The position numbers were made by a program, and so were the translations under genes. 5,103 nucleotides of DNA from Gemmatimonadota bacterium. Lineage in GTDB: Bacteria; Gemmatimonadota; Gemmatimonadetes; Longimicrobiales; Gaopeijiaceae. The stretch lies in NCBI GenBank assembly GCA_003567615.1, contig PWZC01000433.1, positions 1 to 5,103 on the forward strand. The letters run 5' to 3'. Positions 1 through 5,103 of the stretch are shown here, piece after piece; within the stretch, counting starts at the first letter, position 1, and every line of letters starts with the position of its first letter. Below the pieces are notes generated by a model, which saw only the letters and a list, made by a program, of their open reading frames with translations, ran no database searches and had not been told where the DNA came from.

Positions 1-105
1 CTGAACCGGACGAACCCGGTGGGGTGGAGGGGGACCCCGGAGTGGGAGGCGGTGCATGCCGGCGGATTCGGCGTGGCGGTGCGGGGTGAGCGGGTGGGGC
101 TGTAG
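1..105 (+). CDS. C-terminal fragment of an unidentified protein (5' end outside window)
   Basis: Frame 1 is open from the first base to a TAG at 103-105, giving 34 residues ending in AGGFGVAVRGERVGL. Of the 34 codons, 31 end in G or C, as expected for a real gene in a genome of this composition. The plus frame starting at base 2 is stopped at once by TGA. I do not recognise the family: the fragment is short and shows no catalytic or structural motif. The gene would run in the same direction as the SusC gene, but about 400 noncoding bases and a candidate promoter separate them, so co-transcription is not expected. It could be a chance open frame, since GC-rich DNA has few stops. Confidence 0.5.
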   Translation: MNRTNPVGWRGTPEWEAVHAGGFGVAVRGERVGL

Positions 106-113
106 GGGGAGGG
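83..113 (+). other. G-tract cluster, potential G-quadruplex
   Basis: Five runs of three or more G (83-86, 92-94, 96-99, 105-109, 111-113) are separated by loops of 1 to 5 bases. This fits the usual pattern for an intramolecular G-quadruplex in the plus strand or its RNA. It straddles the TAG stop of the putative upstream gene. GC-rich genomes produce such runs by chance, so a function is not implied. Confidence 0.4.
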
Positions 114-206
114 TCCGTCGTTTCCGTCACCCCTCGGCGGGGCGGCTCACGGGTGGACCACGCGCTGGCCTACCTGGACACGGCGGGCACTCTTCTGGCA
201 CCAGTT

Positions 207-234
207 GTATACGTAAATGGACACATTATGTCCT
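207..234 (+). repeat. Upstream copy of an imperfect 28-base repeat, with a GGACA-N5-TGTCC dyad
   Basis: Aligned without gaps to 402-429, 20 of 28 bases match. The shared blocks are GTATAC (207-212), AAAT (215-218), CACA (222-225) and GTCCT (230-234). Within it, GGACA (219-223) and TGTCC (229-233) form a perfect 5+5 dyad with a 5-base spacer. The copy sits in a small AT-rich pocket in GC-rich DNA. It could be a second upstream promoter, a distal operator or a degenerate duplication; no convincing -35 box is seen at the expected spacing. Function is inference. Confidence 0.45.
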
Positions 235-262
235 CGTCTCCAGACTGAACCGCCAAAATCAT

Positions 263-313
263 CGGACCTCTCCCCCCCACCACCAGAGATCGTCGCGGTT
301 CTTCTGAGGTCCG
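263..313. repeat. Long-loop inverted repeat, 8-bp arms
   Basis: CGGACCTC at 263-270 is the exact reverse complement of GAGGTCCG at 306-313, with a 35-base loop that includes a run of seven C. The loop is too long for a typical intrinsic terminator and no T tract follows. It could be a widely spaced protein-binding dyad, a transcript structure or chance. Confidence 0.3.
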
Positions 314-378
314 GTTGGCCGGCCCATCGCATCGCACCGGTAGCCAGGGTTCCCGAAGCCTCCAGGCTGACAGGGGTC

Positions 379-408
379 TTGCACAATTAGCGTACGATAT
401 GGTATACA
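379..408 (+). promoter_or_regulatory. Candidate extended -10 promoter for the SusC-SusD genes
   Basis: A TATACA hexamer at 403-408 (four of six bases match the housekeeping -10 consensus) is preceded by TGG at 400-402, the TGn extension that can compensate for a poor -35. A weak -35, TTGCAC at 379-384, lies 18 bases upstream. The site is in an AT-rich pocket in GC-rich surroundings. The predicted start would be near 415, giving a leader of about 97 bases before the SusC start codon. The consensus is borrowed from well-studied bacteria; promoter rules for the likely host phylum are not well established. Confidence 0.45.
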
Positions 409-429
409 GAAATAAGCACAGTCGGTCCT
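402..429 (+). repeat. Downstream copy of the imperfect 28-base repeat
   Basis: This partner of 207-234 lies exactly 195 bases downstream. It shares GTATAC (402-407), AAAT (410-413), CACA (417-420) and GTCCT (425-429). It overlaps the candidate -10 element and most of the 414-435 dyad, so the duplicated bases are those that would bind RNA polymerase or a regulator at the start site. Confidence 0.45.
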
Positions 430-435
430 GTGCTT
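414..435. promoter_or_regulatory. Perfect 8+8 dyad at the predicted transcription start: operator or 5' stem-loop
   Basis: AAGCACAG (414-421) and CTGTGCTT (428-435) are exact reverse complements separated by TCGGTC. The 22-base dyad begins six bases after the candidate -10 hexamer, so it spans the predicted start. As DNA it has the shape of an operator for a dimeric helix-turn-helix regulator, placed where binding would block initiation. As RNA it would fold into a hairpin at the extreme 5' end and could protect the transcript. A related GCACA also occurs at 381-385 in the weak -35 region. The regulator is not in this window. Confidence 0.5.
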
Positions 436-447
436 CCGGTCAACCAT

Positions 448-466
448 CACGGAGGCGGTCTCCGTG
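448..466 (+). promoter_or_regulatory. Leader stem-loop in the SusC 5' untranslated region
   Basis: CACGGAG (448-454) and CTCCGTG (460-466) pair perfectly around the loop GCGGT; a T-G wobble can extend the stem by one pair. It lies 33 bases before the Shine-Dalgarno. It has no T tract and does not sequester the ribosome site directly. Its right arm includes the GTG at 464 that would open a longer SusC reading frame, which argues that this GTG is leader and not a start codon. No known riboswitch class was recognised. Confidence 0.4.
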
Positions 467-499
467 GGTCCACCTGATCGGCGTTGTGCTCCATTACCC

Positions 500-506
500 A
501 AGGAGG
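500..506 (+). promoter_or_regulatory. Strong Shine-Dalgarno that fixes the SusC start at 512
   Basis: AAGGAGG is a near-complete complement to the 16S rRNA tail and lies 5 bases before the ATG at 512-514. Neither the in-frame GTG at 464 nor the in-frame ATG at 542 has a comparable site. Confidence 0.8.
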
Positions 507-511
507 CTCGC

Positions 512-3502
512 ATGGCTCGACCCAAAAGCGGCGACAGTCCAATGAGAGGGAGACGTGGTAGTGCGGCGAACCTCCTCGCGGCGCTTGCGCTCTCCCTGCT
601 GCCGGTGGCCCTTCACGGACAGACGGGCACGGTAACCGGTGTGGTCGTGGGAGCCCAGGACGGGCGAGCCCTACCAGGAGCCCAGATCTTCGTAGCGGGA
701 ACCGACCGAGGGAGCATTGCGGCACGGGACGGGACCTTCAGGATCCAGGATGTGCCGCCGGGCGAGCGGGAGGTGGAGGTCCGGATGATCGGTTACCGGA
801 CCGCCAGCCAGTCCGTCCTCCTCCAGCCGGGAGGGGAGGTGCGCCTTGAGTTTCGGCTCAGCCAGACGGCCATCGACCTGGACGGTATCGTCGTCACCGG
901 CACCCCGGGAGGGACCGAACGCCGGGCCATCGGGAACGTGGTCACCCGCATTGATGCCGTTCAGACCCTGGAAGTCGCCCCCATCAGCACGATGGCGGAT
1001 CTCCTCAACGCTCGGGCTCCAGGGGTGGTTCTCCAGCCGGGGACGGGCATGGTGGGCTCCGGCCCACGGATCCGCATTCGCGGGGCGGCCAGCTTCTCGC
1101 TCAATGATCAACCCCTCATCTACATCGATGGAGTCCGGGTGAACAACGATGTGGCCTCGGGGATTGCGATCCAGGGGTTCGGCTCCGGGGTGGTGTCCAG
1201 GCTCAACGACATCAATCCCAACGACATCGAGAGCATCGAGGTGATCAAGGGACCGGCCGCCGCAACCCTGTACGGCACCGAGGCGTCAAACGGGGTCATC
1301 CAGATCATCACGAAGCGAGGCGCCCAGGGTCCCCCCCGTTTCAACGCGCGGATCCGCCAGGGCGCGAGTTGGTTCCAGGACCCGGCAGGCCGGATCGGGG
1401 AGACGTACTGGCGAAATCCCGACACGGGGCAGGTGGAGTCCCTGAACATCGTCCAGCAGGAGATCGATCGGGGAACCCCCATCTTCCGCACCGGCCACAG
1501 CCAGGGCTACCACCTGAATGTCAGTGGTGGCGCCGATATGATCCGCTACTACGCCAGCGTGGACTACGAAAGCAGCGAGGGGATTGAGCCGACCAACTAT
1601 CAGGACAAGTTGATGGGACGCCTGAACCTGTCCATCAATCCCAGTGAAACGTGGGACATCGACCTGAGCTTCGGGCTGACCAACAGCAACACCGGCCTCA
1701 CCTTCGAGGCCGGTGCCGGCGGAATCTGGTTCTCCACCGTCTTCAACACCCCCGCCCTTCGCGACACGCCGAACCGGGGGTTCCTCTTCATTCCACCGGA
1801 GGCGGTGTGGGCGGTTCAGTCTCCCAGGCAGGATGTCCGCCGCGCCACCAGCAACGTCACCATCACCCAGCGTCCCTTCGGTTGGTTTCGCCAGCGGCTT
1901 TCGCTGGGGATGGATCTGACCCAGGAGCAGGACCAATCAGTGATCGAGCGCATGGCCGATCCCCAGGTGGCCCGTTTCTTCAGTTCGGCAGCACAGCAGG
2001 GATCGGCGTTCTACAGGACCCGCGACGTGGACTACCGCACGTTCGACTACAGCGGCACCATCACGCTGGACCCCACGCCCGACTTCCGCCTGACCACCAC
2101 CTTCGGGGCGCAATACTACCGAAGCTTCACCGAGGCGGTATCGGCGGACGGCACCGGCTTTCCCGCTCCCGGGCTGCGGACCGTGGACGCGCTGGCCCAG
2201 ACCTTCGGTGGCGGGGTGTATTTCGAAGAGAAGTCCCTGGGCTTCTTCGCGCAGCAACAGGTGGGCTGGCGGGACAGGCTGTTTGGGACCGTAGCCGTTC
2301 GGGCCGATGACCACAGCGCCTTCGGCGAGGACTTCGAGATCATCTACTACCCCAAGGCAAGCCTCTCCTGGGTCATCTCCGAGGAATCGTTCTGGAATCT
2401 CGGGTTCATGGACAACGTCCGACTGAGGACGGCATACGGCCACACGGGCCAGTCCCCTCAGACATTCGCTGCCCTACGCACCTTTCAGCCCGTGACCGGG
2501 GGCGACGGGAGTCCGGCGGTGACGCCCCAGTTCCTGGGCAACTCGGAGTTGGCGCCGGAGAGGGGCGAGGAGATCGAGGTCGGCTTCGAGGCCGGGTTCC
2601 TCCAAGACCGGGTCGGGGTCGACTTCACCTGGTACCGACAGCAGACCTCCGACGCCATCCTGAACCGGGGCGTGGCTCCGTCCGGGGGATTCCCCGGGTT
2701 CAGGGTCGTCAACCTCGGTGCCATCCAGAACTCAGGATACGAAGTCCAGCTCCGGGGTCTGGCGGTTCAGCGTTCCACCGTGGACTGGGAGCTCAACTTC
2801 AACCTCTCCAGCAATGAGAGCGAGGTCCTGGACATCGGTGGGGAAGATCGGATCGTCATTGGCAGCCAGGCCCATGTGGTCGGGTACCCGGTAGCGGCCT
2901 GGTTCCGGGAGAGGGTGGTTAGCGCCGACCTCGATGCCAACGGTACCGCCATCAACGCGATGTGTGACGGTGGGCCGGGGGCGGCACCGGTCCCATGTGC
3001 TCAGGCCCCCCGGGTTTACCAGGGTCGTGCCTCTCCCAAGTACGAGGGGTCCGTCTCCACCTCCCTCACACTCTTCCAGAACCTGAGGCTCTATGCCCTG
3101 GTGGACTTCAAGACCGGACATGTGGGCTTCGACAACACCACGCGCGCCCGGTGCCAGGTATTCCGTAACTGCCTCGAGAACATGCACCCCGAGCGATTCG
3201 ACCCGGTGGTCATCGCGGACATCCAGTCGCCGGGAACGCTGGTCTCGTTCATCCTGAACGACGCGAGCTTCGCCAAGTTCCGGGAACTCTCCGCGACCTA
3301 CACCCTTCCCGGGGAATGGTCGGAGCGATTCGGTGCGGGCCGGGCAAGCATCACCCTGGCGGGTCGGAATCTACACACCTGGACCAATTGGACCGGAATC
3401 GACCCTGAGTCCTTCTTCGTCACCCAACTGCACACGCGACTGGAGCAGAACAATACGCCCCAGCTCGCCCAGTTCGTGGCCACCATGAACGTTTCCTTCT
3501 GA
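512..3502 (+). CDS. SusC/RagA-family TonB-linked outer-membrane receptor
   Basis: This is a 996-residue outer-membrane beta-barrel transporter, normal length for SusC proteins, expected to import a SusD-captured ligand into the periplasm with TonB energy. A signal peptide is visible: basic MRGRR (11-15), a hydrophobic stretch at about 19-34 and probable cleavage after ALHG, before Q37. A carboxypeptidase-regulatory-like beta-sandwich follows (about 39-118, starting GTVTGVV). Then comes a VVTGT segment (127-131) and the plug domain (about 136-270) with RIRIRG (186-191), PLIYIDGVRVN (201-211) and the SusC signature around LYGTEASNGV, ending in TKRG at 270. The rest is barrel, with the family C-terminal motifs FAKFRELSATYTLP (from about 919) and GRNLHTWTNWTGIDPE (951-966), and a terminal Phe as in many outer-membrane barrels. 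No N-terminal STN signalling domain is present, so sigma-factor signalling through this receptor is unlikely. The only cysteines are C818, C829, C881 and C887. The substrate is unknown. The family call is firm. Confidence 0.96.
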   Translation: MARPKSGDSPMRGRRGSAANLLAALALSLLPVALHGQTGTVTGVVVGAQDGRALPGAQIFVAGTDRGSIAARDGTFRIQDVPPGEREVEVRMIGYRTASQSVLLQPGGEVRLEFRLSQTAIDLDGIVVTGTPGGTERRAIGNVVTRIDAVQTLEVAPISTMADLLNARAPGVVLQPGTGMVGSGPRIRIRGAASFSLNDQPLIYIDGVRVNNDVASGIAIQGFGSGVVSRLNDINPNDIESIEVIKGPAAATLYGTEASNGVIQIITKRGAQGPPRFNARIRQGASWFQDPAGRIGETYWRNPDTGQVESLNIVQQEIDRGTPIFRTGHSQGYHLNVSGGADMIRYYASVDYESSEGIEPTNYQDKLMGRLNLSINPSETWDIDLSFGLTNSNTGLTFEAGAGGIWFSTVFNTPALRDTPNRGFLFIPPEAVWAVQSPRQDVRRATSNVTITQRPFGWFRQRLSLGMDLTQEQDQSVIERMADPQVARFFSSAAQQGSAFYRTRDVDYRTFDYSGTITLDPTPDFRLTTTFGAQYYRSFTEAVSADGTGFPAPGLRTVDALAQTFGGGVYFEEKSLGFFAQQQVGWRDRLFGTVAVRADDHSAFGEDFEIIYYPKASLSWVISEESFWNLGFMDNVRLRTAYGHTGQSPQTFAALRTFQPVTGGDGSPAVTPQFLGNSELAPERGEEIEVGFEAGFLQDRVGVDFTWYRQQTSDAILNRGVAPSGGFPGFRVVNLGAIQNSGYEVQLRGLAVQRSTVDWELNFNLSSNESEVLDIGGEDRIVIGSQAHVVGYPVAAWFRERVVSADLDANGTAINAMCDGGPGAAPVPCAQAPRVYQGRASPKYEGSVSTSLTLFQNLRLYALVDFKTGHVGFDNTTRARCQVFRNCLENMHPERFDPVVIADIQSPGTLVSFILNDASFAKFRELSATYTLPGEWSERFGAGRASITLAGRNLHTWTNWTGIDPESFFVTQLHTRLEQNNTPQLAQFVATMNVSF

Positions 3503-3567
3503 CCATGAGGTCGCTTTCCAAGATGGATGACGACCGAATGAACGCCTACCCGGAGAGGGGACGGAGA
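3503..3567 (+). other. Short SusC-SusD intergenic spacer, open in the SusD frame
   Basis: The 65 bases between the SusC stop and the chosen SusD start contain no terminator-like hairpin, supporting one transcript. They are open in the SusD frame from an ATG at 3505, only two bases after the SusC stop, with further in-frame ATGs at 3523 and 3538. None has a Shine-Dalgarno, and the extra residues would place an acidic segment (MDDDR) ahead of the signal peptide, so they are treated as untranslated. Confidence 0.6.
3552..3560 (+). promoter_or_regulatory. Purine-rich ribosome site that decides the SusD start at 3568
   Basis: GGAGAGGGG ends 7 bases before the ATG at 3568-3570. A second GGAG at 3563-3566 is too close to be used. 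The earlier in-frame ATGs at 3505, 3523 and 3538 have no such sequence. Confidence 0.6.
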
Positions 3568-4851
3568 ATGAACACTTGCACTAGAGATCCAGTAAGATCA
3601 GCGGCCCGCGTCGGGGCCCTGGGCCTTCTCGTACTGGCCGGGAGCATGGCAGGGTGCGACGGCCTCCTTGAGGTGGACGCCCCCAACCAGGTCATCGCCG
3701 AGGACCTGGAGAACCCCACGAACGCCCCACTTGTGGTGGGGAGCGCCGTTGCCGACTTCGAGTGCGCCCTCGCCTTCTACATCCTGTCCAGCTCTCTCCT
3801 GGGCGACCAGCTCATCGATACCCAGTTGGCGGCAGCGACGTGGGATTACGACCGGCGGGGATTCGCGGACGGGCGGGGGGCCTACGCCGACAACACCTGC
3901 AACAGCACCGGAAACATCTTCGGTGTGTATCGACCGGTAGCTACGGCCCGATGGGCTGCGGACAACGCACTCCGGAACCTCCAGACCTGGTCCGACTCCG
4001 AGGTGCCGGGCAGCCGACAGGAGCTCATCGCTACCGCCGCCGCGTACTCCGCATACAGCCACATCCTCCTGGGTGAGGGATTCTGCAGCGCGGCCATCGA
4101 CGTCGGTCCCGAACTCACCCCGAACCAGGTGTTCGCGTTGGCGGAGGAGCGCTTCACCCAGGTCATCGAGGTGGGTGGTGCCGCAGGGCGAAGCGATCTG
4201 GTGAACATGGCGTTTGTGGGGCGGGCGCGAGCCCGCATCAACATGGGGCGTGGCGCGGAAGCCGCCGAGGATGCCCGGAGGGTTCCGGACGGATTCCAGA
4301 AGATGGCGAACTACTCCACCGCCTCGGCCCGCTCCGGAAATCACCTCTACCGGTGGGTCAATCGCTTCGGTTGGTCATCGGTTGGGCCCCTCTACCAGAA
4401 CCTCGAGGTGGACGGCGTGCCCGACCCCCGGGTTCCGGTAACGAATACCGGGTCCACGGGAGCCGACGCCTTCACCACCGTGTGGTCGCAGGGGAAGTAC
4501 CCCGCCGAAGGATCACCCATCCCCATCGCCACCTGGCGGGAGGCTCAGCTGATCATTGCCGAAGTGGAAGGGGGGCAGGCGGCGGTGGACATCATCAACG
4601 GACTCCGGGACCGGCACGGGCTCCCTCATTTCCAGAGCACCGATCCCGCCGAGATCCGGGCGCAGGTGATCGAGGAGCGCCAACGGGAGCTCTTCCTGGA
4701 AGGTCACCACATCTACGACATCACTCGGTTTGACCTGCCCCTCAATCCTTCGCCGGGCACGCCGTATCCCATCAAGGGGGGGACGTACGGCTCCACCACC
4801 TGCCTGCCCCTGCCGCAGGTGGAGCGGGAGAACAATCCGAACATCACCTGA
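3568..4851 (+). CDS. SusD/RagB-family surface lipoprotein, ligand-binding partner of the SusC receptor
   Basis: This 427-residue protein is at the short end for a family that often reaches 450-600. It is expected to sit on the outer face of the outer membrane as a lid over the SusC barrel and bind the ligand. The N-terminus has a basic region, a hydrophobic core (GALGLLVLAGS) and a lipobox-like MAGC with the acylated cysteine at C30; Met at -3 is less usual than Leu. The mature start, CDGLLEVDAPNQV, is typical of SusD. Helical, TPR-like segments occupy about 128-240. TWREAQLIIAEVE (322-334) and VIEERQRELFLEGHHIYDITRF (given as positions 367-388; key residues E369, E370, E374, E378, G379, D384, R387) match conserved family segments. 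The C-terminal LPLPQVERENNPN (413-425) is the canonical SusD ending, so the gene is complete. Beyond C30 the mature protein has C66, C111, C173 and C412. Its place directly after the SusC gene confirms the pairing. The ligand cannot be read from the sequence. Confidence 0.93.
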   Translation: MNTCTRDPVRSAARVGALGLLVLAGSMAGCDGLLEVDAPNQVIAEDLENPTNAPLVVGSAVADFECALAFYILSSSLLGDQLIDTQLAAATWDYDRRGFADGRGAYADNTCNSTGNIFGVYRPVATARWAADNALRNLQTWSDSEVPGSRQELIATAAAYSAYSHILLGEGFCSAAIDVGPELTPNQVFALAEERFTQVIEVGGAAGRSDLVNMAFVGRARARINMGRGAEAAEDARRVPDGFQKMANYSTASARSGNHLYRWVNRFGWSSVGPLYQNLEVDGVPDPRVPVTNTGSTGADAFTTVWSQGKYPAEGSPIPIATWREAQLIIAEVEGGQAAVDIINGLRDRHGLPHFQSTDPAEIRAQVIEERQRELFLEGHHIYDITRFDLPLNPSPGTPYPIKGGTYGSTTCLPLPQVERENNPNIT

Positions 4852-4874
4852 TCACCATTCAGGCGAGAACACAT

Positions 4875-4905
4875 GCGGGTCCGGGGCTGGTGGCCCCGGA
4901 CCCGC
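4875..4905. terminator. Strong hairpin between convergent genes, probable bidirectional terminator
   Basis: Arms 4875-4887 and 4893-4905 (left arm GCGGGTCCGGGGC) are perfect 13-bp complements around a TGGTG loop. It starts 24 bases after the SusD stop and lies 58 bases past the stop of the minus-strand gene, so it could serve both. Neither side has a true T tract (TTCGCATTCC on plus, ATGTGTTCTC on minus), so it may slow polymerase or define a transcript 3' end more than act as a classical intrinsic terminator. Confidence 0.7.
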
Positions 4906-4962
4906 TTCGCATTCCATCACCACGGTGGACCTTTCTCCCACCCCCGTCCCCGGCGGGCCGGC

Positions 4963-5103
4963 TCAGCCTCCGGGAACCGCCTCCCGACCCGGTCCGTAGA
5001 CGACGTGGCCGGGCCGCACCCCGGTGTGGAGACCGTCTTCCATGACCACGACGCCGTTGACGATGACGAGGTCGATTCCCTCGGGGAAGAGCGTCGGTTC
5101 TTC
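4963..5103 (-). CDS. C-terminal 46 residues of an amidohydrolase, D-aminoacylase-like (5' end outside window)
   Basis: The minus strand is open from the window edge to a TGA at 4965-4963. The fragment contains GIDLVIVNGVVVMEDG followed by HTGVRPGHVVYGPG. This matches the last beta strands of amidohydrolase-superfamily enzymes, where a VNG(x)VV turn and an HTG..PG.V ending are typical of N-acyl-D-amino-acid deacylases and relatives. These are metal-dependent hydrolases of amide bonds; the metal-binding barrel lies outside the window, so activity and subclass cannot be checked. The gene converges on the SusD gene with 111 bases between stops and is not in its operon. A related dihydroorotase or imidazolonepropionase-like member is possible. 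Confidence 0.72.
   Translation of the reverse strand, partial: EEPTLFPEGIDLVIVNGVVVMEDGLHTGVRPGHVVYGPGREAVPGG

Larger units (their letters stand above)
106..378. other. Noncoding intergenic stretch upstream of the candidate SusC promoter
   Basis: No open frame on either strand here resembles a protein. The only long ones (56-307 plus, 147-386 minus, 259-525 minus) give low-complexity translations without recognisable motifs, lack a good ribosome site and run across the regulatory elements. No tRNA or rRNA was recognised. The stretch holds an AT-rich pocket at 205-231, a long-loop inverted repeat at 263-313 and a GGCCGGCC palindrome at 317-324. No convincing U-tract terminator for the upstream gene is visible. 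Confidence 0.6.

Noticed and set aside
317..324. GGCCGGCC palindrome
   Set aside because: An 8-base GC palindrome is expected by chance in this composition and nothing around it suggests function.
340..363. tRNA-like 3' end (GGTTCCCGAAGCC followed by TCCA)
   Set aside because: The T-arm does not pair properly and no matching acceptor, D or anticodon arms were found upstream.
147..386. Minus-strand 79-codon open frame in the upstream intergenic region
   Set aside because: It has no recognisable protein features, spans the candidate regulatory elements and the long inverted repeat, and shows no clear ribosome site.
464..511. In-frame GTG at 464 extending the SusC protein by 16 residues
   Set aside because: It lies inside a leader hairpin arm, has no Shine-Dalgarno and would put a non-signal segment ahead of the signal peptide. 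The ATG at 512 has AAGGAGG at ideal spacing.
1286..1936. Long minus-strand open frame inside the SusC gene
   Set aside because: It is antisense to a well-supported conserved protein and its translation shows no recognisable domain; such frames are common opposite GC-rich genes.
1651..2310. Long plus-strand open frame in another frame within the SusC gene
   Set aside because: The translation is rich in Arg, His, Pro and Gly in the manner of an out-of-frame shadow, and the SusC frame is unbroken through it.
3505..3567. ATG at 3505 as SusD start, nearly abutting the SusC stop
   Set aside because: It has no ribosome site and adds 21 residues with an acidic patch before an otherwise normal lipoprotein signal peptide that begins at 3568.
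3598..4344. Minus-strand 248-codon open frame opposite the SusD gene
   Set aside because: It is antisense to conserved SusD sequence and shows no motif or ribosome site.
4730..4999. Plus-strand 89-codon open frame over the SusD end and the terminator hairpin
   Set aside because: It overlaps the conserved SusD C-terminus out of frame, runs through the hairpin and into the minus-strand gene, and has a low-complexity translation.

Overview
The window is GC-rich and carries a SusC/SusD-type outer-membrane uptake pair. This combination of high GC, a TonB-dependent SusC receptor and a partner SusD lipoprotein, both with degenerate forms of the classical motifs, points to Gemmatimonadota. A high-GC relative of Bacteroidota such as Rhodothermota is the main alternative. 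The taxonomic call is inference from composition and protein style, not a database result.

Layout. Positions 1-105 are probably the last 34 codons of an unidentified plus-strand gene. Positions 106-511 are a roughly 400-base noncoding stretch. It contains two AT-rich pockets in a GC-rich background, which share an imperfect 28-base repeat (207-234 and 402-429). A candidate extended -10 promoter lies at 379-408. A perfect 8+8 base dyad sits at the predicted transcription start (414-435), followed by a second leader hairpin (448-466) and a strong Shine-Dalgarno (500-506). The SusC-like receptor gene runs 512-3502 and the SusD-like lipoprotein gene 3568-4851. A 13-bp perfect hairpin (4875-4905) lies in the gap before a convergent minus-strand gene, whose last 46 codons (4963-5103) look like the C-terminus of an amidohydrolase of the D-aminoacylase type.

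How the genes work together. In characterised SusCD systems the SusD lipoprotein forms a lid on the SusC barrel; the pair captures a ligand at the cell surface and imports it with TonB energy. The two genes here have 65 bases between them and no visible terminator, so one transcript is likely. The substrate is not shown by the sequence. The RagAB precedent (oligopeptides) and the neighbouring putative amidohydrolase make a peptide or acyl-amino-acid ligand a reasonable but weak hypothesis; the amidohydrolase is on the opposite strand and not in the operon.

The protein-coding content is fairly ordinary. The part most worth a second look is the upstream regulatory region, with its paired GTATAC-containing elements and a dyad on the predicted start site. 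No new enzyme, CRISPR, mobile element or RNA gene was recognised.
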